Assembly (NCBI GenBank): GCA_900239685.1
Contig: OENT01000236.1
Coordinates: forward strand, 91,146-155,145
Source: Rotaria macrura
Taxonomy: Eukaryota > Rotifera > Eurotatoria > Philodinida > Philodinidae
Reading direction: 5' to 3'
Length of the DNA stretch: 64,000 bases
The notes under the pieces were generated by a model. That model did not search any database and was not told the DNA's origin. It saw only the letters and a program-made list of their open reading frames with translations. Of this stretch, positions 1-12,168 are shown piece by piece. Numbering within the stretch: position 1 is the stretch's first letter; each line of letters begins with the position of its first letter. The position numbers and the translations under genes are program-made.

Positions 1-460
1 AATCAACTAACGTTTGATGTACTACACATGTGGATGTGTGTTTAATGTAGCCAAGAGGGCTATAAACGCCTTCGAGAAACCTGTTTCATAAGAAGACTAT
101 TTTCAATCTCTCCTCTGTCTCTTGGCGTCTCTTCTTTAGTTGTCGTTATATAGCTGATAAGGGAAAAGATGCGACATGAAAATACAATATTCCCTCTTGT
201 TGCTATTTGACTAAGGCTCTTTCGCGTTCCATTTCTTCTCCTCCTATTTTCTCTTTTTCTTTTTTTTTTGCCTTGATCGACTATTTCAGGATAATAACTA
301 CCGCACTAACGTGCACCATCATTTTCATCGAAAATGAAGACGCTCATCTAATCATTTTCTCGTTCATCATCATTCTATTTACGACTTAGCCATCATTCCA
401 GAATTGATTTGAAAACTACATTTACTATTACCGCTATATCTCTATTCATTCTATTGCACA

Positions 461-471
461 TATAATAAAAG
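461..471 (+). promoter_or_regulatory. Possible TATA box of rapsyn gene
   Basis: An AT-rich TATAATAAAAG string lies 60-70 bp before the rapsyn start codon. A TATA box here would place transcription start near 490-500 and leave a 5' leader of about 40 nt. The rest of 1-530 has pyrimidine-rich tracts and no convincing exon. Such strings are common by chance in DNA this AT-rich. Confidence 0.3.
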
Positions 472-530
472 GCAACATACGTTCATTGCACTATTGTGAC
501 AGTTTTGTTTTTCATTAACTTATTATTATC

Positions 531-2811
531 ATGGGTCAACGCATGACACGTCGACAAGTTGATGAAGGTCTTGAATTATATGCACAGAAAAATTATGATG
601 CTGCCATTAAAAAATGGACAACAGCATTACCGAAAATGAAAGATAACCGATTACGTTTTGCTACACTTGGTCATTTAGCATCGGCATCACGTGACCGTGG
701 TCGAAATAAAGACTATCTTGTTCATGCTGTACAACAAATTGATATTGCACATGAACTTGACGATAACGTACTTCGTGCTCAGGCATATTTGAATTTATCA
801 CGTGCAAACGAAATGCTTGCTGATTATTTTAAAGCTGTTAGTTATTCACGTTTAGCTATTCAATATTCGTTAGTAACGGATTCTATTCAAGGTTACGCAT
901 TACTTGTTATGGCCGATGCTTATATAGGTCTATGTAATTTTCCAAAGGTACTTGAATGTCTTGATAAAGCTTTGAGTATTTCACAAGAAAATGAAGATCA
1001 TTTAATGGAAATTCAAGTACTTAATACAATGGGAAAAGTATTTCTTACATTAAAAGATTTTCCAAAAGCACTTGCATTTCAACGTCGTGCTCATGAATTA
1101 GCTCTATCGAATGCTGCATATTCCGGCGAACAAAATACTAATATTACCTCTAAATTTGTGCGTTTGACGAAATTAAAATTAGCGACACCATTACGATTGA
1201 TGGGGGATTTCCAGGGTGCAACCAAATGTGTTGAGGTTAATTATATATAATAATATAAAAACGATTGGAAAACAGTAATAAATGAATATGCATATATTTT
1301 TCTTCTTCTTAGGAAGCAATGCGTTCAGCATCTAGTCTTGGTGATCGACCTGTTCAAGCTAAATGTCTTGTATGTGTCGGAGACATTCAACGTTCTCAGA
1401 ACAATAATGAGGTAGTTAAAGAATCATAGTGTATGGATGATAAATCTTCCACAGTGTGCTTATGTGTGTGCACTGATGTACATGTTCAGTATATTTATAA
1501 GCATAAGTTTAGGAAACGACATTTGTCTATTGAAATTTTTTTATTTGGTTTGAAAAATGGCAATTTATATCTTTCTGAATTCAAAATTACTGGTAATTGA
1601 CCTTGAAAATAGCATTTAAGTATAGTTAAACGTATTTGAAATTACTCTCAAATGAGAAAGTTTCCGTTTTCTTAACTTATGAAGATCTTGTCTGACTAGA
1701 ATATGTCTTATCTTTTATATTTATACATCAAGGTTGCCTGTAAAAAATATGAAGCAGCTATACAAATGTTACAAGATATGAACGATCGATATAGTTCTAC
1801 GCTTGCCATGCTTGGCCTTGTTAAGGCTTTGTTGGTACTCGATACGCAAAAGCAAATGGTAAGCGATAACAAATCTTGAATAAATTTATGCATGCACAAT
1901 TGTTCGTTGTCATTTTCTGCATGAATAAAAACTTATGTTAATATGAATGACAAGAAAATTTTCATAAACATGTAAGAATAAATAGAACGGACATGAAACA
2001 TGAGAAATTATTTCAAATTTCAAATTAACGATTCAGTTAGATTCTACTGATTCGTGTTATCACAGAAGTATGACTATAATGATAAAATTTAACTGGGAAG
2101 AACAGCATTACTTGTTGTTTTCTTTGTGTTCATAGACATTCCGATGATATTTATTTCATCTGTTGTCTCGAATAATAGAGACGAAGAAAAACGGATGGAG
2201 ATAAGATCGGCTTTAATGATATAGTTTTGTTGTGCCTCTATTATAAGCAAATGAGTTAGACGTGTCATTGACAATGATATATAGATATATATACACATAT
2301 AAGCACGTGCGAATTCTAGATGGAAAATGGAGAGATAAATTTTTATCAATAAAATTTGATGTGTTTCTTTTTTCTTAGGCATCCGAAATTCTTGCAACAG
2401 CATTACAAACTGCAACATCAATGGGCAATAAATTGATGCAAGCGCGATGTCATTTGTTGTACGAACGTATGCTTGCTTCCGATAATCAATTGGATGATGC
2501 ACGACAATCGCTTGAAATGGCACAACGTCTTTATCAAGAAGTTGATCTTGTATGCACAATTTGCAAACAGCCTATGGGTATGCATCCAGATCAAATTCAA
2601 ATTTTAACATGTACACATATTTTTCATGAAAGGTAAGTGTCAATATGGTGAAAATAAAACTGATAACATATTAAAAGAAAGTTGTCTTCTATTTAATTTA
2701 AGATGTATTTTAAATTTATTACAAAGATGGACATACGAAGCACAATTTTGTCCTAAATGTAATAAGAGTGTTTTGTATAGTAGAAGTTATATTGCACTAT
2801 CCTTGTTCTGA
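531..2811 (+). CDS. RAPSN: Rapsyn, 43-kDa receptor-associated protein of the synapse
   Basis: Five exons join in frame: 531-1235, 1313-1411, 1733-1858, 2379-2632 and 2703-2811, giving about 430 aa (vertebrate rapsyn is about 412). The protein starts MGQ, which in the family is an N-myristoylation signal for membrane attachment. TPR repeats fill residues 1 to about 365, followed by a RING-H2 finger with ligands C369, C372, C388, H390, H393, C396, C411 and C414. In vertebrates rapsyn clusters nicotinic acetylcholine receptors under the postsynaptic membrane, and its RING has E3 ligase activity. The exon-2 stretch EEAMRSASSLGDRPVQAKCL and the RING matched vertebrate rapsyn by recall. The last residues after the RING are lineage-specific. 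The start is the first ATG after the TATA-like box. Confidence 0.9.
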
Positions 2812-3205
2812 TACAACGAAATTTTGTTTCTTTTTTCTTTTCTTTTTTGGAAAATCTATTTCAATTTATTTTCTCGGTGAAACTTTGTAAAATATCAATC
2901 ATATGATAATATATTTCTATACATATACATATATACATTTGCACACAATAATTATTTAGTTTCACTTTTCCTAAAAAAAAATAGTATTTGTGTTCCCTTA
3001 CACGAAAATTTTTCATTTGAAAACATGTTTAGTTATTGAAGCATTCATTCGAAATATGGCTTCATTACAAGCATGTCTTCTCTCACTCATACATAATCAA
3101 TTTTCATGTATGCTAACCTGCACAATCCATCAATTCCATCTATCTCATGGGATTCACAAAATACACCTGTTTTATAGCACAATACCAATATCAATAATGG
3201 ATATG

Positions 3206-3211
3206 AATAAA
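3206..3211 (+). terminator. AATAAA poly(A) signal candidate for rapsyn
   Basis: This is a canonical AATAAA about 395 bp after the rapsyn stop codon. It is a plausible 3' end signal, but other AT-rich hexamers lie nearby. Confidence 0.3.
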
Positions 3212-4978
3212 TAATGGCAAATCTTAAATTGAAAGTAATACTTTTAGTGATAGTATCACTATGAACAATTATCAATAATTGATTAATATTAATAGCTCTA
3301 GTATAAGATCGAACAAAAATACAAAAGCAAGACTAATAGTATTACAACAAAACACTTTTAAGAATTAGTACTTTCTTTTCAATGCTCTACTGTTACTTAA
3401 TATGATTGGTGCTATTGTATCGTTTATTGGTTGATAGTATACAGAATAATTTGAATTAATTTGAATATTGTCAAGAGCAATCGATAAATAAAAAATCCGG
3501 TGCAACATTAATAATTAAACTATTCATATCTTCTTTTTATTTCAATCATGTTTTTCTTTCGATAGTGCAAAAAGTACTCGCAAGCGAAGTTCATCAATCG
3601 ATCGATAGCTGTTAAATTGAACCTGTGTGTGTATTGTATCGATTCTAATCGTCGATAAGTACTTCGAAAAGTGTTTGCAAACGTAACTTTTAGCTATGAG
3701 CCTGTTTCATGATGAAAATATGTTTCATTGCAATAAGAAACATTGAAAAGAACATCTTGTTCAATTTTGCTTTGAAAATCTGCATAGAAACAAGGATAGA
3801 TAAGATTATTTTGTTGGGTAAATGAGCGAAAATTTTGTCATATCTATTCTAAGTTAATGTCATAGGAAAAGGGCGTCTACGACATTGTTCGAATTCAATG
3901 TTCTATTTCCGAACAGGAACAAATTAGTACGCGTGATATTCTTTTTTCTATTAACTACTTATGATTATCCTAAGGATTTGTTTATATTTAATGCTTCAAG
4001 TCGAAATTAGAAAGTCATTTTTCTTTGTGTATCTTATCGCATTAAAAGAAAGAAGAAGAAAAAAAAACAATAAAATGTAATTTATCGACATCAATCAGTT
4101 AGTTATCACGAATTATTTTTCGGGTATTGATGATCTATTGGAATCCAAATGATGAATATATTTCCGACTCAAAATTGATTGATCGTTTCGGGAACATCCT
4201 CGTCAATCTCAAAAGATTTAACGGTTGATTCTTCATATTATCGTCTGAGAGCATTAGATCCACTATACAGAGTGTTAACAAGAATCTTATAGCACTCAAT
4301 TTGTTCAGTACATATTTAATGTCTGGTATACGATGTCATTTATTCAAACTTTTGTTTTTCTTCAATGTGGCCATGAGTTGTCGAAACACATCCATTCATT
4401 GTCGTTTAATCAATGAATGCCTATATTAATAAATCGTGCAGAGTCAATTATCGTATCGTATTGAATAACGAGGACAATATTTAATGGAATTTCATGATCC
4501 CTATCATTTTAAGTCTATAACAGAGTAATATGTTGCCATATCTTAGATTTATATTAGCATGCTAGGCAAAAGATGGAATACCAAATGGAATAAACGCCAT
4601 GCAAAATCAAATCTGTATTCAATCAAAATAAGTGCTGTTAGTAAATATCGAATTTTTTTTGAAAGGAAACAAATTAGTCACTGTTCTTTTCTCATAGTCT
4701 TTTCATGTTTGTAATTCTATATCTTGATTGAGAACTTGAATTTTGCCCGCAAAAGCTTATATGTATTGTGCCACGTTCGCCCAATACGGAATATTGAAGT
4801 ATAGAGCATTGTCTAAGACGTAGTTGCCAATGATTCTTATCAACAAATATCCATTACCATTATTTTTCATGATCAAAAAAGATTCTTTTCCTAAGAACAC
4901 TTGTTAATATTTTGCAGATATCGAAGAGATAAAATGAAACAAATGTAACTGTATGTGTGTCTGTATTATTAGAGTATA

Positions 4979-5804
4979 GTTACGATAATAGTGTTATTTG
5001 AAAGTAAAAAAGGTGATAAGTTCTGAAAGTACTTGGAGTTTTCTATTATCATGTATTTTTATGTTTTACTTTGTGCTTATATATTCCTAAAACCAATTAA
5101 CTATAACGAGAGTATCCTTAGTGCAGCAGATTCCTAAGAGTTCGTAAAAATGCATGTGCCATCAAATTTAGGTATTTTTAAAGTTTTCATCACTCTAGAA
5201 TTATCTTTCTCCAAAATTAATTATACAGTTAGATCGAACACTTGAAACTGTCTATTATTCTATATATTTGTGCATTGTCTTACAGTTATTTATTGAAGAC
5301 TATTTTGTGTACAAAGAGAACATTCGAGACGAATATGTACCCAAAGTGTGCAACATTACGTTTCTAGAATTTTTTTAACGAATTATTATGGCAATAGGAA
5401 TTTTATTTTTTCAAATGACAATGAATTTTGATAAAGCTCGAAAGTTTTCTCTCATCTTATATGTGTATACGTTGTCTACCATTTTTGTGTTGTGACAAAT
5501 AAATCCAAAACAATGCACAAATCTATAGGATAATAGACAGTTTCAAGTTCTATGTAACTGTATAATTACTTTTGGAGAGAGATAAGTCTAGAGTGATAGA
5601 ATTTTTTTTAAAACCTTAACTTAATGACATATGCATTTTTTCGAACTCTCAAGAATCTGCTGCACATAAGGGTGCTCTCATTATACTTAATTTATTTTAA
5701 TATATAAGCACAAAGAAAAACATAAAAATACGCGATGATAGAAAACTCCAAATGCTTTCAGAACGTATCGCCTTTTCGTTGTCAAGTAACATTATTATCG
5801 CAAC
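4979..5804. repeat. Large imperfect inverted repeat (foldback)
   Basis: The left arm (about 4979-5287) and the reverse complement of the right arm (about 5505-5804) align over about 300 bp at roughly 80% identity by eye. Shared stretches include GTTCTGAAAG, TTGGAGTTTTCTAT, AGCAGATTC and GAAACTGTCTATTAT. The arms enclose a loop of about 220 bp. No ORF crosses it. It fits an old foldback or MITE-like element, or a segmental inverted duplication. No target-site duplication was recognised. Confidence 0.75.
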
Positions 5805-6231
5805 ATGAATCTTAATATATAGATTTCTATGTATTTTTCCCACCAAAATATCAGTTACTTTTGTCTCATTTCAATACTTTCGATGGTATGTTAGAAAATA
5901 ACATCTTCTGATTTCCAAGTATGCTTTGTATTAAAAATTCTATTCAATATCGTTTTGAGTGTCAGTTGAATATGTTTCTCAGTATCTGCTGAATTAACTC
6001 GGAGGCGTTGTTTTCTGAAACAATCTTCAAAAGACCAATTCTCCTTTGTTTTCAACTTCATGAATAACTAAAGCAGCAATCCATGAAGAACATTCGTTAT
6101 TTAAAACGGTGACGTCAATCAGACATGTGCAGTTTTTATTCGTGAAACTAGTGGAACAACTCCAATCACAATTAGTGTTTCGATTAATCTTTAAAAAAGT
6201 TTATTTAAGAAAAAAAACCATAGTAACTGTT

Positions 6232-9200
6232 TTAATTGAAAGACAGTTCTATTTGTGGAAGCATGCAAATGGTAGCTGGTCTACAACAATATAAACATTC
6301 TTCAAGTTGATTTCCATTTAATTTTGCAAAACATTCACCACACATGAGACCATGTTGGCAAGGACTATATTCATATGTAGCTACGTTAGCATAACATAGC
6401 TGACAACTTTCTTCGACTGTGTCTGGCTTATTTGTTGTTGAACGTGACAAACTTCGATTTGTCATGGCTGATGATTGTGTACGGATTCGCTTCACTGGTA
6501 CACGCTTATCCTTGTTCACAGATGGTCCTTAAATAAGATGGTTCGTACAAAATTTCTTCATCAGAATTTTTTTTTGTCAGTCTACGATGAAAGCATGGTT
6601 AGTGTTATTACAGCGAACAATATTTGAGTTTCAACGATACGAGAAGGAGAAATACAGATATTTCTCAATCTGATACTAAATGAAATGATGCTATTGTATG
6701 ATTCAATATGTTCTTAAAATGTTCTTTTCAATGTTTTAATCAAATGATCCAATTTCAACTATTCTTACCATTTTTAATATCATAAAAAAATGAAATTCAG
6801 AGATCTTCTCTTTCGAATACGAAAAAGCACGACTCGCTAAATACAACTATTGTTGATTTTGTTTGGGTTTGCACTCATTTCACTATTAGTTGTAGTATAA
6901 ACTTAAGACAACTGGAAAGCAAAAAATGAGCCGGTCAGAATGATTAGTAAGAACGAAAAACGTTTTCAAAACATTTCTAAGTGTGAATTTGTTTTTCTTC
7001 AATTTCTACATTGTGTTCGAACAGTATCATCTATTAAGAGTATAAAGTTTTAATCTAAGTAGTTTGGTAGTACTACGATAAAGAACACTGAAAATATAGA
7101 AGAATAAAGTATCGAAATCATTTGCTTATGCAAATGCAATATTTTTGGAAGGTCTCTAAAATTCAAGTGTTTATAACTAGCATTTGACTCGGTGATTTCA
7201 AAAGTCGAAGTTAATACAACTACGAAATTGATGTACAAATAAAAGGCATTGCGCATCTTTCAGAAGTAACTTATTTGAAACATATTATTGTAGATGATCT
7301 AAAAGTTTTGTTTATTATTGATCGATTAGATAATAGTTCGAACAAGTGGATGATCACAAAATCCACAAACTGTCCAGTATCAACGATTGTCAAATCGATT
7401 TCGAATTCTTATTTATACTTTCACTTGAATATTCTAGGTGAATCGGTGAAATATCCCTATTGTAATCTGTTCGACAATATGACTCAAAGCTCTATTTTTT
7501 ATTCAATATTCTTTTTCGACTCATCATTCTTTTTGTCTTTTCGGAAATATTCTTGAAAAAGTCAGGGTAGAGTCTATGTTGGTAAAGTTTCAGTTTAAGG
7601 ATAGTAACATATCGTTTTCGAGAAGTATTCGTTTGAATAGGTTTTGACACTCTCAAAATAGAAATCTGAAGTATTGGCTCATGATTACAAATAATTTGTT
7701 CGACCCTTAGAAAATGTTTTATCGCTGCTAAAACATTTCTTAAATGATTAGCAAAAAAAAAGAGTACGACAATTTTATTGAGTGGTATAACTTGCGTACT
7801 TTGTTTTCGATGTTCTAAAATGGGATACAATAAATTTAAATGTTCACCGAAAATATTCTTGCAAATGCTCTTTGAAAACTGACTCGTTTTTTATAATATT
7901 CTTCATTGAAATGTTTGTGAGTCTCATAAAAAAATGCATTCAAGAACATAATCAAAAGGAAGACGGAAGTCTACACCATGTTGACCTTAAAAACTTGGAC
8001 CAAAACTACAGTAAAAGAAAAAAAGTACATCTTAAAAAATTTGTCCAATCTTAATTCATGAGAAAAATGTCATCGAATTAACTAGACGGCAAGTTAAGTT
8101 TTGAAGGTCAGTATATTCTTCATCGAAAGTCGTATCACGTACATTGCAGCGATGAGTCTCTCGATAATCTGCTATTTACACGACATCGTATCATCAATGG
8201 TGACTTTCGAGAACTTTTATTTCTCTAACTTAGTCTATGAGAGTTATTCTCAGAAAACATTTCGAGTTTCAAAAATCTTCTGTAAATTTTACCATTGCTA
8301 CTTATGCCCCTTGTTAGCGATGAGGCTGGCCTATTGTCATCCTGAACCTCATTCTAGAATTGAATATGTTGTCAAAGTGAGCGAGAAATCAAATCATGTT
8401 AGATATGAACGTGTCTTACGAATCATATCAAATTAAGAACGAAGGCAAGATGCATGTTACTGTTTATGATCTGAAAATGACAATCGATCAAGTGATATTA
8501 ACATGTATCTGCTTATTATCTGTCGCGAAATAGTCAACAAAAGTGTTAATTACTGAAACTACTAGAAGAAAAACAAAACTAATGACAATAGTTGATCGTA
8601 ATATTTTCATCTATGTTTCATTCGGTGATGAGATAGATTATCGTTTGAAATAAACCTACCTCGTTTGACAACTATGCCCTTGTAACTTAAATATTTCGAA
8701 ATTAAGAAGAAGACCTATAGTACAATGTTGACACACATTCATCATACAAGTAGAAATTTCTAAGGGAAAGCGCACGGCTCATATACTTCGCATGACTGAT
8801 TTGATTTTAAATTGTTAGGGGTGTTTTTTGATTAAGCATATTCTTTTCACTTATGAAACTTGTCCATAAATATTTCAGCATTAAAATTATATCTACTGTA
8901 ACAGTAAAAGCAGTGTAAATTTCATACTTGATCTATCAAAATAAATGACTTTTATTTTGTGACCATCAAGCATTTCGTACTTATGCTTTGCCTGTGGAAC
9001 TACAAACGAGTAGAATATTATAATGATATATAATGCAAGTTACTAGAGAGTTTATACCTCGTTGAGATTCTTTCAAAACTCTTTCAATGTAAGGTGCGCC
9101 ACGTTTATGTACGATATAATCACATGATGGATGAAACATTGCATGTTCTTCGAATGGACAGTCACTACACCGAATCAAGTAAGTGTAAGAAATACATTTA

Positions 9201-12168
9201 GAAAAAAAAACGAGAATACTATTTACCGTGGCTCGAATTCACTGAATCGATTACCACAATAAAAGCAGCATACTTTTTGGTCACCCACATAAATAAAACC
9301 AGCATGTACCATCGCTAACTTAGATAGGAGACTACCACCCGGATACATCCAATCGGATTGAAATGATTCAAGACGTTTTTCTATTGTCGAATACGATGGA
9401 TATTCAGGATAGCACATTTCACTTTCTTTCTGTAAGAAAAAGAAACAAACGAGCGTTTGTTTTTAGTAATTAAAATTTAACAACAAAATCTCATACCATC
9501 ATGACATTGGGATATATCCCATCTAGTTCTCGTCTAACCCAGGGACACCATGGATGATCTTTATCCATATTTTGTCCAACTACGTGTCTATGTACACGCA
9601 TCACTGTCCATGGTTCATCATTTAATGGCGAGCCAGGAAGAGAAGGTCGTCGATGTATTACTGATTCGAAATCTCGTTCACTCAATCTAATATTACACCA
9701 CTGACATATAATATGTACGCCTTCAGCATTTAAATAGAATCCTGCATATGCAAGTTCTTTGATTTTCACTTGAGCGAAGGTTTCACGATTCAATCTTTTA
9801 AATGAATCTAAACGGTTAGATTCATGCGCGTAGAATGCACTAGGATCGACAGGCGACGTATCAGTACGATCAATTGCATCACAAGACGAGTTCGATTGCG
9901 TCTTCATCTTTTCAAATGGATTTGTCGTAATCAGAGTAGGTGATGTCCATCGATCATGACCATCGACAGGATTAATATCAAAACAACTTTGTCCTCCTCT
10001 AGTGGCGGATGAATCCGGAGAAGTTGTCGTGGGTGGTGATAATGATGTTGGTAGTTGTGTCATTGATGACTTATCGAGAAAACGTGCTTTGAAGGGTGTA
10101 GCAACAGGTTCACAGTCATTATCATCAGATTCAGCAGAAATATCAGATGCAATCAGGTCCATTGATGTCATACGATTGGTACAGTTTGATGTTATTGATA
10201 TCGACGATGAAGAATCTGTAATAACTTGAGATGATGTTGAAGAAAATTGTGGAGTGAACGATCGCTGATATTCCTTGTCATCTTAAGAACAATGAAATAC
10301 ATGACAAAAAAATATGTGTAAATTAATTTCAACCATAAAAACTTACATAGTGTGGTACGATCAAGAAGCACTTGTGCTATATATTTAACACCTAACAGTT
10401 CCTTTACCCATTCACATGTAGGATAGAAGTGTGCATGCAGTTTTGCTATATCATATTGAGGGAATCTTTCATAGAGTTTTTTCACATTAGTTCGTAGTGA
10501 ATTGCCACATTGAAAACATCGCATTTGAGTCATTTCTATGCAACATAAGTATGTCCGTAAATTAAAACACGATTCTAATTGAAATACATACTATCACAGA
10601 AAAATCCAGCTTCAGCTCTCTCACGTATAGAACTATCTAAAACGTTATGACGATCTTGGTAAGATCTAAACGATTCAATTCGTTCAAATACAGATTGAAA
10701 TTTTGGGAATTCTGGAAAACGTTCACGGTCCGGAATGACAATATTCGTTGGACATTGTGCTCGAACCATAAAACAATCAATAGGCGATGATTTTTTCAAC
10801 TGTTTAGTTAAACATCGATGTTGAGACATGATAGATGCATTAGCTTTTGGTTCAATTAAAACTGCACAATAGGCACAACGAATATGATTTGTGGCTTTAA
10901 ATCGATAGAAACCACACGCAGCTAATTCTCGACATAAAAGTTGATCACAGTCACTTCCAAACGATAAACTAGCAAGTGTTTGTAAACGCCATTTTTCATT
11001 AACACATTGAGGATCACCTGACTCAGTACTATCTATGGCTTGAATTATTTCACAGTTATTACGACGTCGTTTATGTGTACCGAATGCTGTCATACCATAC
11101 GTCCAATCATCAACTTCAAGATCACACTTGTAACATTTAACTTTTAAACCTTCACCTAGATAATAAAAGCCCGTTTGAGCCAATGGTTTTGCTAATATCG
11201 GAGCATTATGAGGCCAATTATTAAATGTTATTAAACATTCATCAATTGACTGAGGTTTCTCGGAAGCGACAATCGATTTTGATGTCATGGGATTACGAGA
11301 GCGGCGTTCTAAAAATATAGATGAAAATCTTAATTAGGTTTTTTTTATCAATAGTTTTTTTATTTTAACCTTCATCAGATACCACATGTAAAAAGCTAGC
11401 ATTAGCAACAAATTTTCCCCCTGCCATGTCAGTTATGAAACGACAAGGAAAAAATCTAGCATGTTCAAGTCGAACAATATTTTTATTTGTATCACGAATT
11501 GCTTCTGACCAATTTATTAATGTATTACCACAGTAAAAACACGTAACACCATCCTGAGGACCTAGAACTTATATTTATTAATTATAATGTAAAAAGAAAA
11601 AAACAGTCGACGATACCTGAAAAATAGAATCCATGCTGAGCCATTAACTGTGGTGTAACAGAAGAATTTTCTGCTTGTCTCAAATGTGGCCAAGATTCGA
11701 ATGTTTGAACACGTCGATTATAATCAATAAAATCTGGTTGTTCAGCATCATCCCATTGTTTTTTTTCTCCTGACTGAGATGCGAACGATGGACGAAGATC
11801 ATCAATATTCGTGTCCGTTTCACACAATAAAAATGTACAACGTTTACCAAGACAAGAGACTTTTTCTCTATGTAATGTTCGAAAATAATTTAAAGGATAC
11901 GTAAAATTACGATCAATCGCTTCTAACTCAATAGTAACACCACATTGTGGACAGAAACATTGAGGATCTCGATAGATAAAACCAGCAAGAGCTAATTGAT
12001 GACGTGTTTCCAATGGAAAAGTTAGTAAACTAAATTGATCTTTCGAAATACAAAAATCATCGAACAAATAAATACTAGATTTAATTACCATGAAAATGTT
12101 CCAAGTCGATACTTTTCCGATGCAATAATATGATCGATTTCAGGTGTCTCGAATATTGCTGTCGTCAT
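6232..12168 (-). CDS. Seven-BIR inhibitor-of-apoptosis-like protein with RING
   Basis: Nine exons read in phase on the minus strand: 12168-12089, 12029-11617, 11561-11370, 11308-10592, 10535-10347, 10281-9497, 9429-9227, 9164-9058 and 6527-6232, giving about 993 aa. Seven BIR-type units lie at about residues 20-85, 122-205, 250-320, 326-397, 432-510, 675-785 and 800-885. They show the Ala/Gly-Gly-Phe turn followed by CxxC and a downstream His/Cys, for example CFYCGN and CFQCGN. Units 1, 4 and 6 are divergent. Residues 531-660 are a Ser/Thr/Asp-rich linker. The last exon encodes an IAP-type RING beginning C937-x2-C940. BIR domains bind caspases or IAP-binding motifs and the RING is a ubiquitin ligase; this gene's own targets are unknown. 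The RING is separated by a 2.5 kb intron but joins in the correct phase (1+2). The first intron uses a junction that removes an in-frame stop. Confidence 0.8.
6528..9057 (-). other. 2.5 kb last intron of the BIR/RING gene
   Basis: A GTATAA donor (9057-9056) and an AG acceptor (6529-6528) bound this intron, which is far longer than the gene's other introns (about 50-80 bp, one of 76-95 bp). It holds several ORFs of 60-112 codons on both strands with no recognisable domain. If the intron is retained, translation runs on past the seventh BIR and stops near 8981, giving a RING-less form. Confidence 0.55.

Larger units (their letters stand above)
2812..6231. other. Non-coding region between convergent genes
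   Basis: This stretch lies between the 3' ends of rapsyn (+) and the BIR/RING gene (-). No ORF in it shows domain similarity, codon structure or splice-linked exons. The only structure seen is the large foldback at 4979-5804; the rest is AT-rich unique-looking sequence. Confidence 0.7.

Noticed and set aside
6232-6519. RING as a separate small gene
   Set aside because: There is no ATG in frame at the start of the exon, an AG acceptor precedes it and its phase fits the BIR7 exon exactly.
8101-8436. 111-codon plus-strand ORF inside the long BIR/RING intron
   Set aside because: It has no domain, no splice partners in phase and starts from a non-ATG codon; it is likely a chance ORF.
12075-12088. 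14-bp intron at the start of the BIR gene
   Set aside because: It is too short to be spliced; a later in-phase AG at 12030 gives a normal intron of about 59 bp and removes the in-frame stop.
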